Shown here piece by piece: positions 1 through 7,135 of a stretch of 64,000 nucleotides of DNA; the first letter of the stretch is position 1; each line of letters begins with the position of its first letter. Made by a program: the position numbers and the translations under genes. Location of the stretch: the NCBI GenBank assembly GCA_903834515.1, contig CAILJM010000025.1:1-64000 (forward strand), given 5' to 3'. The notes under the pieces are model-generated. The model was not told where the DNA came from, did no database searches, and saw only the letters and a list, made by a program, of their open reading frames with translations. The DNA is from an uncultured Actinomycetes bacterium. Lineage in GTDB: Bacteria > Actinomycetota > Actinomycetes > Nanopelagicales > Nanopelagicaceae.

Positions 1-171
1 GGTGGTCTCTTACACCGCCGTTTCACCCTTACCTCACCGAAATGAGGCGGTTATTTTCTGTGGCACTTTCCTGCGGATCTCTCCGAGTGGCCGTTAGCCA
101 TCACTTTGCTCTGTGGAGTCCGGACTTTCCTCGGTACTTTCGTAACGCGGTGATCCGGGCGACTCTTCAGT
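1..171 (-). ncRNA. rnpB: RNase P RNA (class A), 5' part, cut by window edge
   Basis: On the minus strand the sequence has the conserved RNase P RNA elements in order: GAGGAAAGTCCGGACTCC near 133-116, a CACAGAGCA segment, then GAAAGTGCCACAGAAA, followed by GGTAAGGGTGAAACGG close to the window start. These are core elements of bacterial type A RNase P RNA, the ribozyme that matures tRNA 5' ends. The 3' part lies outside the window. The 5' end is inferred from the promoter just upstream, which places the start near 171. Divergent from moaD. Confidence 0.95.
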
Positions 172-177
172 GGACCA

Positions 178-206
178 AGAATAGGCTAGAAGAGTTAACT
201 CTCCAA
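178..206 (-). promoter_or_regulatory. rnpB promoter
   Basis: Reading leftward, -35 TTGGAG (206-201), a 17-bp spacer and -10 TATTCT (183-178) precede the predicted 5' end of rnpB by about 7 nt. The spacing fits a housekeeping sigma factor promoter. Confidence 0.7.
191..202. repeat. 12-bp perfect palindrome between rnpB and moaD
   Basis: AGAGTTAACTCT is its own reverse complement. It lies in the rnpB promoter spacer and just upstream of the moaD -10 box, so it could be an operator for one or both genes. Whether any protein binds it is unknown. Confidence 0.4.
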
Positions 207-223
207 GATGAGGTGGCCGTGGG

Positions 224-229
224 TATTCT
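224..229 (+). promoter_or_regulatory. -10 box of leaderless moaD promoter
   Basis: TATTCT lies 6 nt before the ATG at 236, which puts the transcription start at or next to the first codon. No SD site lies at normal spacing. This pattern supports ATG 236 over the upstream in-frame TTG at 230. Confidence 0.6.
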
Positions 230-235
230 TTGCAC

Positions 236-472
236 ATGGCAAAAGTTCATCTTTATGCAGCAGCTCGTGCTGCAGCCGGTCAATCACGCCTTGACCTCGA
301 CTCGTCCGACCTTGGTTCGTTGATTAGCGCGCTTGAATCAGAACACCAGAAGTTGCGTGCCGTTCTCCCCATGTGTTCGTATCTACTTAATGGGACGTCG
401 GTGAAAGATCACTCGACCAAGCTCACTCCCGAGGATCAGATAGATGTGCTCCCCCGATTTGCTGGCGGTTAA
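236..472 (+). CDS. moaD: Molybdopterin synthase small subunit MoaD
   Basis: 78-aa ubiquitin-like protein of the MoaD/ThiS family. Its C-terminus ends in FAGG; the terminal Gly-Gly is the site that is adenylated and converted to a thiocarboxylate, and MoaD then donates sulfur to precursor Z within molybdopterin synthase (with MoaE). Activation would come from the MoeZ-like protein encoded at 18754-19899. The start is ATG 236, chosen because a TATTCT -10 box lies 6 nt upstream; the in-frame TTG at 230 is less likely. Its stop codon directly abuts the stop codon of the convergent moaA at 473, with no spacer. The length and the GG end are typical of the family. Confidence 0.9.
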   Translation: MAKVHLYAAARAAAGQSRLDLDSSDLGSLISALESEHQKLRAVLPMCSYLLNGTSVKDHSTKLTPEDQIDVLPRFAGG

Positions 473-1474
473 CTAGCCACCAATTGCAGACATTGGCCGA
501 ACTGGTTGGATGAAGTTTGGCTCGTTGATTCCATGCCCAGGTAGCTTTGCAAGAACCGTTGAGTGGAAGGCCTTGGAAATACTCTCACGCTTTGCCTCAT
601 CCGAGAGATCTGGATTTCGAAGAGTCGCACGTAGATCTGTCTCGGCCATTGAGAAGAGGCAGTTTCTAATCTGGCCATCAGAGGTAAGACGAACGCGATC
701 GCATGACCCACAAAATGGTCTAGTGACGCTTCCGATGATTCCGATAACTTCTGGTCCGCCGTTTACGTAAAACTCCTCGGCAGGTGATGATCCACGATCA
801 TCAACCGGGGTAAGTTCGTAACGGGTGCTCAGATCAGCAAATATCTGATCTGCGGTAATTAAATCTGAACGGCTCCAAATACCACCGGCATCTAGTGGCA
901 TCTGCTCAATGAAGCGAAGGTTCAATCCTTCTTTAAGTGCCCACTCGACGAGCGCAACCGATTCATCGCCATTGATCCCCTTGAGCAATACCGAGTTAAT
1001 TTTTAAAGGTTTCAAGCCGGCTTCGCGCGCTGCATCAATACCTGCAAATACATCATGAATACGATCTCTAAAGGTCAGCGTCTTGAATCGCTCGCGATCG
1101 AGAGTGTCGAGACTGATATTAATTCTCTCGAGACCGGCATCTACCAAAGGTTTTGCAAGCTTGGCTAGTGCCAAACCATTTGTCGTCATCGACAATTTTG
1201 GCGCGTTCTTAATGGCGTTGATTCGGGCGACAATTTCAACAATATCCGGGCGAAGAAGCGGCTCGCCACCAGTAAGCCTGATCTCGTTAATGCCTTCTTC
1301 AACAGCAACTTCAATGACTGTAATCAGTTCATCAGTTGTGAGCAGATTTTCATTAGGGAGCCAAGCGGCGAAATCGTGCGGCATGCAATATGAACAGCGA
1401 AGTGAGCAGCGATCTGTGAGAGATACGCGAAGATCGCGATGGCCTCGACCATAGGTATCGATTAGTTTTGTCAC
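473..1474 (-). CDS. moaA: GTP 3',8-cyclase MoaA (radical SAM)
   Basis: 333 aa. Catalyses the first step of molybdenum cofactor synthesis, the radical S-adenosylmethionine rearrangement of GTP to 3',8-cyclo-GTP. The N-terminal cluster motif CSLRCSYC gives C23, C27 and C30. A LTGGEPL SAM-binding motif follows near residue 68. The second 4Fe-4S cluster uses C255, C258 and C272 (CGSC, then C after 13 residues). The C-terminus ends in IGG, as the family requires. The GTG start at 1474 overlaps the moaE stop (GTGA), so moaA is the last gene of the moaC-mogA-moaE-moaA operon. Every diagnostic residue is present. Confidence 0.97.
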   Translation of the reverse strand: MTKLIDTYGRGHRDLRVSLTDRCSLRCSYCMPHDFAAWLPNENLLTTDELITVIEVAVEEGINEIRLTGGEPLLRPDIVEIVARINAIKNAPKLSMTTNGLALAKLAKPLVDAGLERINISLDTLDRERFKTLTFRDRIHDVFAGIDAAREAGLKPLKINSVLLKGINGDESVALVEWALKEGLNLRFIEQMPLDAGGIWSRSDLITADQIFADLSTRYELTPVDDRGSSPAEEFYVNGGPEVIGIIGSVTRPFCGSCDRVRLTSDGQIRNCLFSMAETDLRATLRNPDLSDEAKRESISKAFHSTVLAKLPGHGINEPNFIQPVRPMSAIGG

Positions 1475-1884
1475 GCGTTATTCACCCACTCATCACTTCC
1501 ATCAGCAAAGACTTGGTACTTCCAAATCGGCAGCTCTTCCTTAACAACATCGACCATTTCATCACACGCAGCAAAGGCTGCCTTTCGATGCTTTGATGCC
1601 ACAACCACAACGAATGCGCTCTCACCGATGGGGATCGAGCCATACCGATGGACGGCAACGGCGCTAACTAAATCATGTTTCTTGGCAATCCGCTCGACGA
1701 TCTCCTCGATCACGCTTTGAGCGGATGGATGTATCTCATAGGTGAGGGCCTTGACCGCTCGCCCATGGTCGTTATCCCGCACATCGCCAGAAAATAGGAC
1801 TACCGCCCCAGATTGATCATTCTTGATTGAGGCAGCGAGGGCGTGGGCATCAAGCTTCTCTTCAGTTACTCGTGCCGTGATCAT
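1471..1884 (-). CDS. moaE: Molybdopterin synthase large subunit MoaE
   Basis: 137 aa from the ATG at 1884. It is the catalytic subunit of molybdopterin synthase, which converts cyclic pyranopterin monophosphate to molybdopterin using sulfur from MoaD. The family signature is visible in the GAVVLFSGDVRDND segment, the TYEIHPSAQ motif, the HRYGSIPIGE strand, the KHRKAAFAACDEMVD helix and the PIWKYQ loop with its lysine. An upstream in-frame codon at 1941 would add 19 residues that do not resemble the family, so I chose ATG 1884. That start overlaps the 3' end of mogA by 23 bp, in keeping with translational coupling in this operon. Confidence 0.95.
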   Translation of the reverse strand: MITARVTEEKLDAHALAASIKNDQSGAVVLFSGDVRDNDHGRAVKALTYEIHPSAQSVIEEIVERIAKKHDLVSAVAVHRYGSIPIGESAFVVVVASKHRKAAFAACDEMVDVVKEELPIWKYQVFADGSDEWVNNA

Positions 1885-2347
1885 GGCCCTCCAACTGATC
1901 GTGGATATGGGATGCAAGTCGCTCAATGATGACGAGGCCATCCTTTACCGCTCCTGGCGAACCAGGCAGATTGATGATCAATGAACTTTTGGTCACTCCG
2001 GCAAATCCACGGGAGAGATCGGTGGTGGGGACTTTCTCTCGTGAGTATGCGCGAAAGGCCTCCAAGATTCCTGGCAGATACTTATCAATGACTGGGGCGG
2101 TCGCCTCTGGAGTCAGATCCATAGGAGAGATACCAGTACCCCCTGTTGTGACAATGAGGTTTGCCTGAGCATCAATGGCTTGCTCAATTGCCGAACGGAT
2201 CATTTCAATATTGTCAGGCAGAACGATCGATGGCGCGACTTCATAACCCAGCGCAACCAGACCTTCAACCAAGATTTGACCCGAACGATCTTCGTAGACA
2301 CCGCTCGAAGCTCGATTGCTCGCGGTGATGACAACTGCGCGCCTCAT
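1862..2347 (-). CDS. mog: Molybdopterin adenylyltransferase MogA/MoaB family
   Basis: 161 aa. Adenylylates molybdopterin before molybdenum insertion by MoeA. The MoCF_biosynth signature TTGGTGISPMDLTPEA is in the first half and the NLPGSPGAV motif near the end. Size and single-domain layout match MogA/MoaB proteins. Its ATG (2347) overlaps the moaC TGA as ATGA, and its own 3' end overlaps moaE. Sequence alone does not separate the MogA from the MoaB subtype cleanly, but since MoeA is present at 16502 the adenylyltransferase role is the expected one. Confidence 0.92.
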   Translation of the reverse strand: MRRAVVITASNRASSGVYEDRSGQILVEGLVALGYEVAPSIVLPDNIEMIRSAIEQAIDAQANLIVTTGGTGISPMDLTPEATAPVIDKYLPGILEAFRAYSREKVPTTDLSRGFAGVTKSSLIINLPGSPGAVKDGLVIIERLASHIHDQLEGHDHGTSN

Positions 2348-2817
2348 GAACGCTTCCAGTGTCCATTTCTTCCGCCATCTTTCTCTTCTACGCGCACGTT
2401 TGTGATCGTCGCAGATGGGTCGAGGGCTTTAACCATGTCAATAATTGTAAGTGCGGTAATTGAGACGGCTGTCAACGCTTCCATTTCAACACCGGTTCGG
2501 TCTGCAATCTTTACCGTTGCAACAATCGCAACACCATCTGATTGCACTTCCAGATCTACTTTTACACTCGAAATAGCGAGTGGGTGACAGAGAGGAATTA
2601 GTTCTGGTGTCTTCTTTGCTCCCATAATCCCGGCAACGCGAGCCGTTGCAAGCACATCACCTTTAGGCGTAGTCCCATCGGCGATCTGTGCGAGAACTTC
2701 TCTGGTCAATAAAACTTTTCCAGAGGCGGTGGCAGTTCTCGTTGTGAGATCGCGATCTGAAACATCGACCATGTGGGCTTCGCCGCGTTCGTTGATATGG
2801 CTTAACTTCTCGCTCAT
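2344..2817 (-). CDS. moaC: Cyclic pyranopterin monophosphate synthase MoaC
   Basis: 157 aa. Converts the MoaA product 3',8-cyclo-GTP to cyclic pyranopterin monophosphate. Family signatures are visible: HMVDVSDRD near residue 15, GIMGAKKTPELIPLCHPL in the middle, and GVEMEALTAVSITALTIIDM toward the end. It is the first gene of a tightly overlapping four-gene operon (moaC-mogA-moaE-moaA). Its ATG lies 6 nt after a TAGGAT hexamer that sits just before the upstream modB stop, so the operon probably has its own leaderless promoter even though modB runs in the same direction. Confidence 0.97.
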   Translation of the reverse strand: MSEKLSHINERGEAHMVDVSDRDLTTRTATASGKVLLTREVLAQIADGTTPKGDVLATARVAGIMGAKKTPELIPLCHPLAISSVKVDLEVQSDGVAIVATVKIADRTGVEMEALTAVSITALTIIDMVKALDPSATITNVRVEEKDGGRNGHWKRS

Positions 2818-2823
2818 TGGAGA

Positions 2824-2829
2824 ATCCTA
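2824..2829 (-). promoter_or_regulatory. -10 box of leaderless moaC operon promoter
   Basis: TAGGAT on the minus strand, 6 nt before the moaC ATG at 2817. It lies just beyond the modB stop codon. Confidence 0.6.
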
Positions 2830-2834
2830 CGGCC

Positions 2835-3626
2835 TTAACGAGCAAATGCCTCGCGCAAGGGTTTTCGTAGTGCGATAACGATCGCCATCGCGATAATCAG
2901 CATTAATAGGCTGAGTGAATAGGCGGTATCGGGGTTGATATCGAGCTCTTGGTAAATCTGCAAGGTCCATGTCTGCGTGGTTCCGCTCAGTGAGCCGGCA
3001 AACATCATGGTCGCTCCGAACTCCCCCAAAACGCGTGCCCAGGCCAAGGCGATGCCAGTGACAATTCCATTGCGCGCCTGAGGGATGCCAATCCACCAGA
3101 AAAGTTGGCCGTCTGTAGCGCGATCAATGAGTGCGGCTTCTTCAACATCTCGAGGCAACTGGCTAAAAGTAGATTCCGTAATAAGTACAAGAAATGGCAT
3201 CGCGACAAATACTCCAGCAAAAATAACAGCCCACGTCGTGAAAGGCATCTGCCAACCCGTCGCGCTGTAAATGTACTTTCCGAGAAGGCCGCCTCGACTC
3301 ATAAGTCCAAGCAATGCAAGCCCTGCGACGGTAGGAGGCAATGCAATGGGAGCAAGAAGAATCGGACGCAACCAATGAGAAATTCGTGCCGGCGAATGTG
3401 AGAGCCACCAGGCAAGCGGGAGCCCCAATACAGCTGAGATAACTATTGCCGCAATCGAGGTAAGTATGGTGAGTCTGATCGCTACAAGTGAGTGATCTAC
3501 GCCGAGCGATGAGAAGAAATGTGCATACGGGACTTTAACCAAGAGTGCGACGAGCGGGAGAATTACTATCAGGCTGGCTAATGCGGTGGCAAGAAGCACA
3601 AGTGGATTACTCCGTCGCCGCATCAT
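2835..3626 (-). CDS. modB: Molybdate ABC transporter permease ModB
   Basis: 263-aa inner-membrane permease with about five to six hydrophobic segments. The EAA loop that contacts the ATPase is visible as VEEAALIDRATDGQLFWW, and the segment EFGATMMFAGSLSGTTQTW is characteristic of ModB/molybdate-type permeases. Two adjacent ATG codons (3626 and 3623) are possible starts. It follows modA by 24 bp and together they would bring in molybdate for the CO dehydrogenase cofactor. The ATPase partner ModC is not next to it or anywhere in this window, so energy coupling must use a gene elsewhere. Confidence 0.93.
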   Translation of the reverse strand: MMRRRSNPLVLLATALASLIVILPLVALLVKVPYAHFFSSLGVDHSLVAIRLTILTSIAAIVISAVLGLPLAWWLSHSPARISHWLRPILLAPIALPPTVAGLALLGLMSRGGLLGKYIYSATGWQMPFTTWAVIFAGVFVAMPFLVLITESTFSQLPRDVEEAALIDRATDGQLFWWIGIPQARNGIVTGIALAWARVLGEFGATMMFAGSLSGTTQTWTLQIYQELDINPDTAYSLSLLMLIIAMAIVIALRKPLREAFAR

Positions 3627-3650
3627 CTGAGAATTGTACTTGGGATCCTT

Positions 3651-4409
3651 CTAGATAGAGGTGACGATAAATCCTGCAGATGCAAGGAACTTCTTCGCTG
3701 AATGGCCGCTGAGGTATGCATAGAAGGTCTTCGCCCAAGCACTCTTCGTCGTAGCTTTGGAATGAGAAATTCCGATTTGATACTGACTCAGCGCAGCGCT
3801 CGGATTGGAAAATGGGATGTACTTCAGCTTGCCAGAGTTGGCCAATACATCGGTCTTGAAGAGAATCGCTGCATCCACTGCCCCGGATAGTAATTTTGCA
3901 GTGGCAGCCGATGCAGTTGCTTCGAGCGAAACAGGATTGGTCGAGATAACCCCTTCACTCTTCAGGGCAGAGTCCGCCGCAATTCCGCATGGAACTGTAT
4001 GTCCGCATTGGAGCCAGGTTACTTTTCCGTTGAGGTCACTCAATTTCGTAATCGTCGAACCTTTGGGAATCGCAAGGACCACTTGGTTTTGAACATAGTT
4101 CTGGGCGGCCGGGAATACAGAAGAAGCCAGAGTCATGCTTGAGGTATCTGCCGAGGCGAAGATATCCGCAGGCGCTCCGGCGTTGATCTGTGAAGCTAGG
4201 GTCGTTGATGACCCGAAAGAAAATTTGATGGATACCTGAGGGTGGGCGGCCATGAATTTGTCGCCCAGCGCTGTGTAGGCCTTGGTCAGGCTAGATGCCG
4301 CATAGACCGTCACCGTTCGAGTGGACTCTGCTTGGGCGCTGGAGTATCCAGCGAGGGCGAGGCACACTGCTAAGGCCGCAACGAGGCTCACTTTACGAAC
4401 GTTTCTCAC
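3651..4409 (-). CDS. modA: Molybdate-binding protein ModA
   Basis: 252-aa periplasmic-type (extracytoplasmic) binding protein. A signal peptide covers about residues 1-27 (hydrophobic core LVAALAVCLALA, then GYSSAQA). The mature start VTVYAASSLTKAY and the GSSTTLASQINAGAPADIFASAD segment are typical of ModA. Oddly, the position where actinobacterial ModA lipoproteins carry the lipobox cysteine holds tyrosine (LALAGY, codon TAC, one base from TGC), so lipid anchoring looks lost and cleavage after AQA by signal peptidase I is more likely. The start is GTG 4409, 6 nt after TAGAAT. First gene of modAB and divergent from the cox accessory operon. Confidence 0.93.
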   Translation of the reverse strand: MRNVRKVSLVAALAVCLALAGYSSAQAESTRTVTVYAASSLTKAYTALGDKFMAAHPQVSIKFSFGSSTTLASQINAGAPADIFASADTSSMTLASSVFPAAQNYVQNQVVLAIPKGSTITKLSDLNGKVTWLQCGHTVPCGIAADSALKSEGVISTNPVSLEATASAATAKLLSGAVDAAILFKTDVLANSGKLKYIPFSNPSAALSQYQIGISHSKATTKSAWAKTFYAYLSGHSAKKFLASAGFIVTSI

Positions 4410-4415
4410 TCATCG

Positions 4416-4439
4416 ATTCTACGCAAACTCCTCAAACTC
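4416..4439 (-). promoter_or_regulatory. modA leaderless -10 box with adjacent direct repeat
   Basis: TAGAAT (4421-4416) lies 6 nt before the modA GTG at 4409. Immediately upstream, GAGTTTG occurs twice with a 9-bp period (4439-4433 and 4430-4424), within the promoter spacer. The repeat is a candidate regulator site; no regulator is identified. Confidence 0.55.
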
Positions 4440-4501
4440 CGCGGGGCCTTCCCAGGCGCATCGAGATTGAATCTTTTTCAAGTGGCGACCAATCCCTCGG
4501 C

Positions 4502-4532
4502 TGATATGCTTCCCATCACACTTTAGAGGAGG
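4502..4532 (+). promoter_or_regulatory. Extended -10 promoter and SD of the cox accessory operon
   Basis: TGA-TATGCT (4502-4510) fits an extended -10 element and predicts transcription from about 4517. A strong SD GAGGAGG (4526-4532) precedes the ATG at 4538. Unlike most units here, this operon therefore seems to have a short leader. Confidence 0.5.
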
Positions 4533-4537
4533 CTGCT

Positions 4538-4795
4538 ATGTCAGTTGAAAGTAACGAAGCACGTCAGCTCCTGCGCTCTATTTGGGATGCACAGGGTCAA
4601 TCATCTGCCGAACTCGATGAGGATTGCAATCCAAATAAGATTTGCCGCAACATGAAGGAAGTAACTTTCGAAGGTTTTGCCGAAGAAGGCGGAGATTTGA
4701 AGAGCGCCTGGCGCAATACCCTCTCCCGCGAAGGAAAGATCAGCACCGGCGGATCACTCGGCGACCTCGTCAACACCCTAACCGAGAAGAAGTAA
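4538..4795 (+). CDS. 85-aa protein of unknown function preceding coxD
   Basis: I do not recognise this family. The protein is acidic and soluble with no membrane segment. It has two cysteines close together (C30 and C36, in CNPNKIC) inside an acidic stretch, and a Gly-rich region near residues 70-75. A strong SD (GAGGAGG) sits 5 nt before ATG 4538, and it is the first gene of the rightward operon that continues with coxD, coxE, the 95-aa ORF and the GIY-YIG-like gene. The location suggests a role in CO dehydrogenase maturation, and the cysteine pair could bind metal or carry sulfur, but that is speculation. Codon use and RBS support a real gene. Confidence 0.75.
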   Translation: MSVESNEARQLLRSIWDAQGQSSAELDEDCNPNKICRNMKEVTFEGFAEEGGDLKSAWRNTLSREGKISTGGSLGDLVNTLTEKK

Positions 4796-4826
4796 GCGCT
4801 CTTCCTCGCGTTTACCTTTAATACTC

Positions 4827-5714
4827 ATGGGCGAAATCAACTCATTTTCCGATCTTACGGTCGAGCAACTTCAATCCGATCTTGGATCCCTTGGCTATAT
4901 CTCAGATCGCGGTCTCACGACATCACTCTTGCTCTCAATGAAGCTTGGACGTCCGATCCTCTTAGAAGGTGAAGTAGGCGTAGGTAAGACCGAACTCGCT
5001 AAGACCGTTGCAAAACTTTATGGCCGCACTTTGATTCGCCTTCAATGCTATGAGGGCATAGACACCAATCAAGCGCTTTACGAGTGGGATTACGCTCGCC
5101 AGATGTTGCAGATCCGATCCATGAACGGAACTCACACCTCGGAGAGTGCTGTCGATGATCTCTTCGGTCCTAAATTCCTCATTGAGCGACCACTCCTTCA
5201 AGCAATTCGTGCTGGCGACCAGTGCGTGCTTTTAATTGACGAAGTTGATCGCGCGGATGATGAGTTTGAAGCCTTCTTGTTAGAACTCCTTTCAGACTTC
5301 CAGATCACAATTCCTGAAATCGGAACCGTTAAAGCTGCTTCTCGCCCCATCGTGATTCTCACCTCGAACCGGACCCGTGAACTCCATGATGCGCTCAAGC
5401 GTCGCTGTCTCTACAACTGGATTGGTTTCCCCGGCGAGGATCAGGAAGTTGCCATCGTCCAATCACGCCTGCCGGGCATAAGCGAACATCTCGCAAATCG
5501 CGTTGTCTCTGCAGTTCATAAGCTGCGCGAGATGGACCTCGAAAAGTCGCCTGGCGTTGCCGAGACTATCGATTGGGTTCAGTCATTGGATGCCATTGGC
5601 GCAGAAGAGCTTTCAGAAACAAATGTCTCCGAAACCCTTGGTGCGGTTATCAAAGGACGTGATGATTTAGAGTTTGTAACCAACAATCTTTCCGAGATTG
5701 TTTACGGTGACTAA
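4827..5714 (+). CDS. coxD: CoxD, MoxR-type AAA+ ATPase for CO dehydrogenase maturation
   Basis: 295 aa. MoxR-family AAA+ protein. Walker A is GEVGVGKT (residues 48-55) and Walker B is LLIDEVD (about 135-141), with a TSNRTRELHDALKRRC sensor/arginine region near 180-195. In Oligotropha, CoxD is a membrane-linked chaperone needed to add sulfur to, and so assemble, the Mo-Cu active site. Here it precedes coxE with an 8-bp overlap, the usual MoxR/VWA pairing. It starts 31 bp after the 85-aa ORF. No clear SD precedes ATG 4827, so coupling to the upstream ORF is possible. The cox identity rests on neighbourhood as well as on the MoxR fold. Confidence 0.93.
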   Translation: MGEINSFSDLTVEQLQSDLGSLGYISDRGLTTSLLLSMKLGRPILLEGEVGVGKTELAKTVAKLYGRTLIRLQCYEGIDTNQALYEWDYARQMLQIRSMNGTHTSESAVDDLFGPKFLIERPLLQAIRAGDQCVLLIDEVDRADDEFEAFLLELLSDFQITIPEIGTVKAASRPIVILTSNRTRELHDALKRRCLYNWIGFPGEDQEVAIVQSRLPGISEHLANRVVSAVHKLREMDLEKSPGVAETIDWVQSLDAIGAEELSETNVSETLGAVIKGRDDLEFVTNNLSEIVYGD

Positions 5715-6837
5715 CTCCGAAGGTTTCGACGAGTTATTTGTCGAGTTTGGACAAACCCTACGACGTGCCGGGCTGGTTATTGGCTCTGATGATGTCATCT
5801 CTTTCTGCCAAGCACTTGGGGAGCTCAATCCAAGTGACATGATGGATATTTACTGGGCTGGTCGAACCACGCTTGTGCGCCGCAGAGAAAATATCCCCAC
5901 ATACAACATCGTTTTTAAATCATTTTTCTTGGAGATCACCGAAGAAGAATCCGATTCCCGGAAGAAAAAAATCAAGGCATCAGTAAACACGAGTACCACA
6001 CTTGAGATTCCCAATGTCGAAGAAGGTCAACCAGGCAACGGTGAAGAAGAGTCCAAGATGGGCTACGTCGCATCAGCAAATGAGATCTATCGCCAGAAGG
6101 CTTTCGCTGAATGCACGCCGGCAGAGATGCAGGCTCTGCGAAAGATGATGAATGCCCTCAAACTCTCTCCCCCTAAACGTCGGACTCGTCGCCAGCAAAA
6201 TGTTCCTTCAGGAAAAAATCTCAACATGCGCAAGATTGTTCGTGAAACGATGCGTGCGCACGGTGAACCTCGCGAACTCTTCTACTCGCGCCGTAAAGAG
6301 AAGTTGCGCCCCGTGATATTTATTCTCGATGTCTCAGGTTCGATGGCGGACTACTCCCGCAACCTCTTGCAACTTGCCTACTCTGCCCGCCGCGCAAATA
6401 CCAAGGTAGAGGTCTTTGCCTTCGGCACCCGACTCACACGTATTACAAAATCTCTCTCCAAACGAAACCCTGATGAGGCTATGGAGCTTGCCGGTCAATC
6501 CGTCTTTGATTGGGAAGGTGGAACTCGTATCGGCGCTAGTATCGGTGAGTTCATCAAGGGATGGGGCCGCACTCGAGTCGGCCGTGGGGCAATCGTTGTG
6601 ATCTGCTCGGATGGCCTGGACCGAGGCGAACCTGCAGCACTTGCCAAGTCGATGGAGGCGCTCTCACGCATCGCTCATCGAGTTGTCTGGATGAATCCGC
6701 ATAAGGGTGACAATCTTGAGTGGGTACCGAACACAATGGGTATGGTTATTGCCGATCCATTTATTGATGAAGTTGTATCAGGACACAATCTCAAGAGTCT
6801 GGAAGAATTCAGTCTTAAGCTCGCATACATCAGATAG
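5707..6837 (+). CDS. coxE: CoxE, VWA-domain CO dehydrogenase maturation protein
   Basis: 376 aa from GTG 5707. The C-terminal half is a von Willebrand A domain with a complete metal-ion-dependent adhesion motif: DVSGS (about residues 208-212), the Thr in WEGGTRIG and the Asp in ICSDGLDRG. The N-terminal half is helical, with a basic central stretch (KRRTRRQQ) before the VWA domain. CoxE works with CoxD in building the [CuSMoO2] centre in Oligotropha. The GTG at 5707 overlaps the end of coxD by 8 bp. A TTG at 5698 is an alternative that adds three residues; I prefer GTG, but the SD is weak for both. Confidence 0.93.
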   Translation: MTNSEGFDELFVEFGQTLRRAGLVIGSDDVISFCQALGELNPSDMMDIYWAGRTTLVRRRENIPTYNIVFKSFFLEITEEESDSRKKKIKASVNTSTTLEIPNVEEGQPGNGEEESKMGYVASANEIYRQKAFAECTPAEMQALRKMMNALKLSPPKRRTRRQQNVPSGKNLNMRKIVRETMRAHGEPRELFYSRRKEKLRPVIFILDVSGSMADYSRNLLQLAYSARRANTKVEVFAFGTRLTRITKSLSKRNPDEAMELAGQSVFDWEGGTRIGASIGEFIKGWGRTRVGRGAIVVICSDGLDRGEPAALAKSMEALSRIAHRVVWMNPHKGDNLEWVPNTMGMVIADPFIDEVVSGHNLKSLEEFSLKLAYIR

Positions 6838-6847
6838 GGGTTCGATC

Positions 6848-7135
6848 GTGAAGTACAGCGTTTCTATCAAGGCCGAAGGCGATCGAGAGATCAAAATCGA
6901 GGAGGTCGTCGAACTTGCTGATGCAGTTGCGATCTACAGCGGTATCGCCGCTGGGGCTGGGACGATGGGCTACGGTGCGCAGATTCTGATTGAAGCCGAT
7001 TACACCGATGAGGCACTTGATAAGGCGATCGAGATCTTTAAGAAGGCTGCAGCCACTGCAAAGCTCCCCGACTGGCCGATCGTTAAAGCCGAAACCATGA
7101 CCGAAGACGAGGACTGGGAAGACGCCTTCGAATGA
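6848..7135 (+). CDS. 95-aa protein of unknown function in the cox accessory operon
   Basis: Not a family I recognise. It starts at GTG 6848 with AGGGG about 8 nt upstream, 10 bp after coxE, and its stop overlaps the next gene as ATGA. The predicted layout is strand-helix-strand-helix (KYSVSIKAEG, IEEVVELADAVAIYSGIAAG, YGAQILIEADY, DEALDKAIEIFKKAAATA), like a small ferredoxin-like fold without cysteines, ending in an acidic tail (TEDEDWEDAFE). A longer reading that begins upstream would overlap coxE extensively and is unlikely. Its place suggests a partner of CoxD/E or of the apo-enzyme. Confidence 0.8.
   Translation: MKYSVSIKAEGDREIKIEEVVELADAVAIYSGIAAGAGTMGYGAQILIEADYTDEALDKAIEIFKKAAATAKLPDWPIVKAETMTEDEDWEDAFE

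Noticed and set aside
2818-2834. Possible Moco riboswitch before moaC
   Set aside because: Only 17 bp separate modB and moaC and the start looks leaderless, so there is no room for an RNA element.
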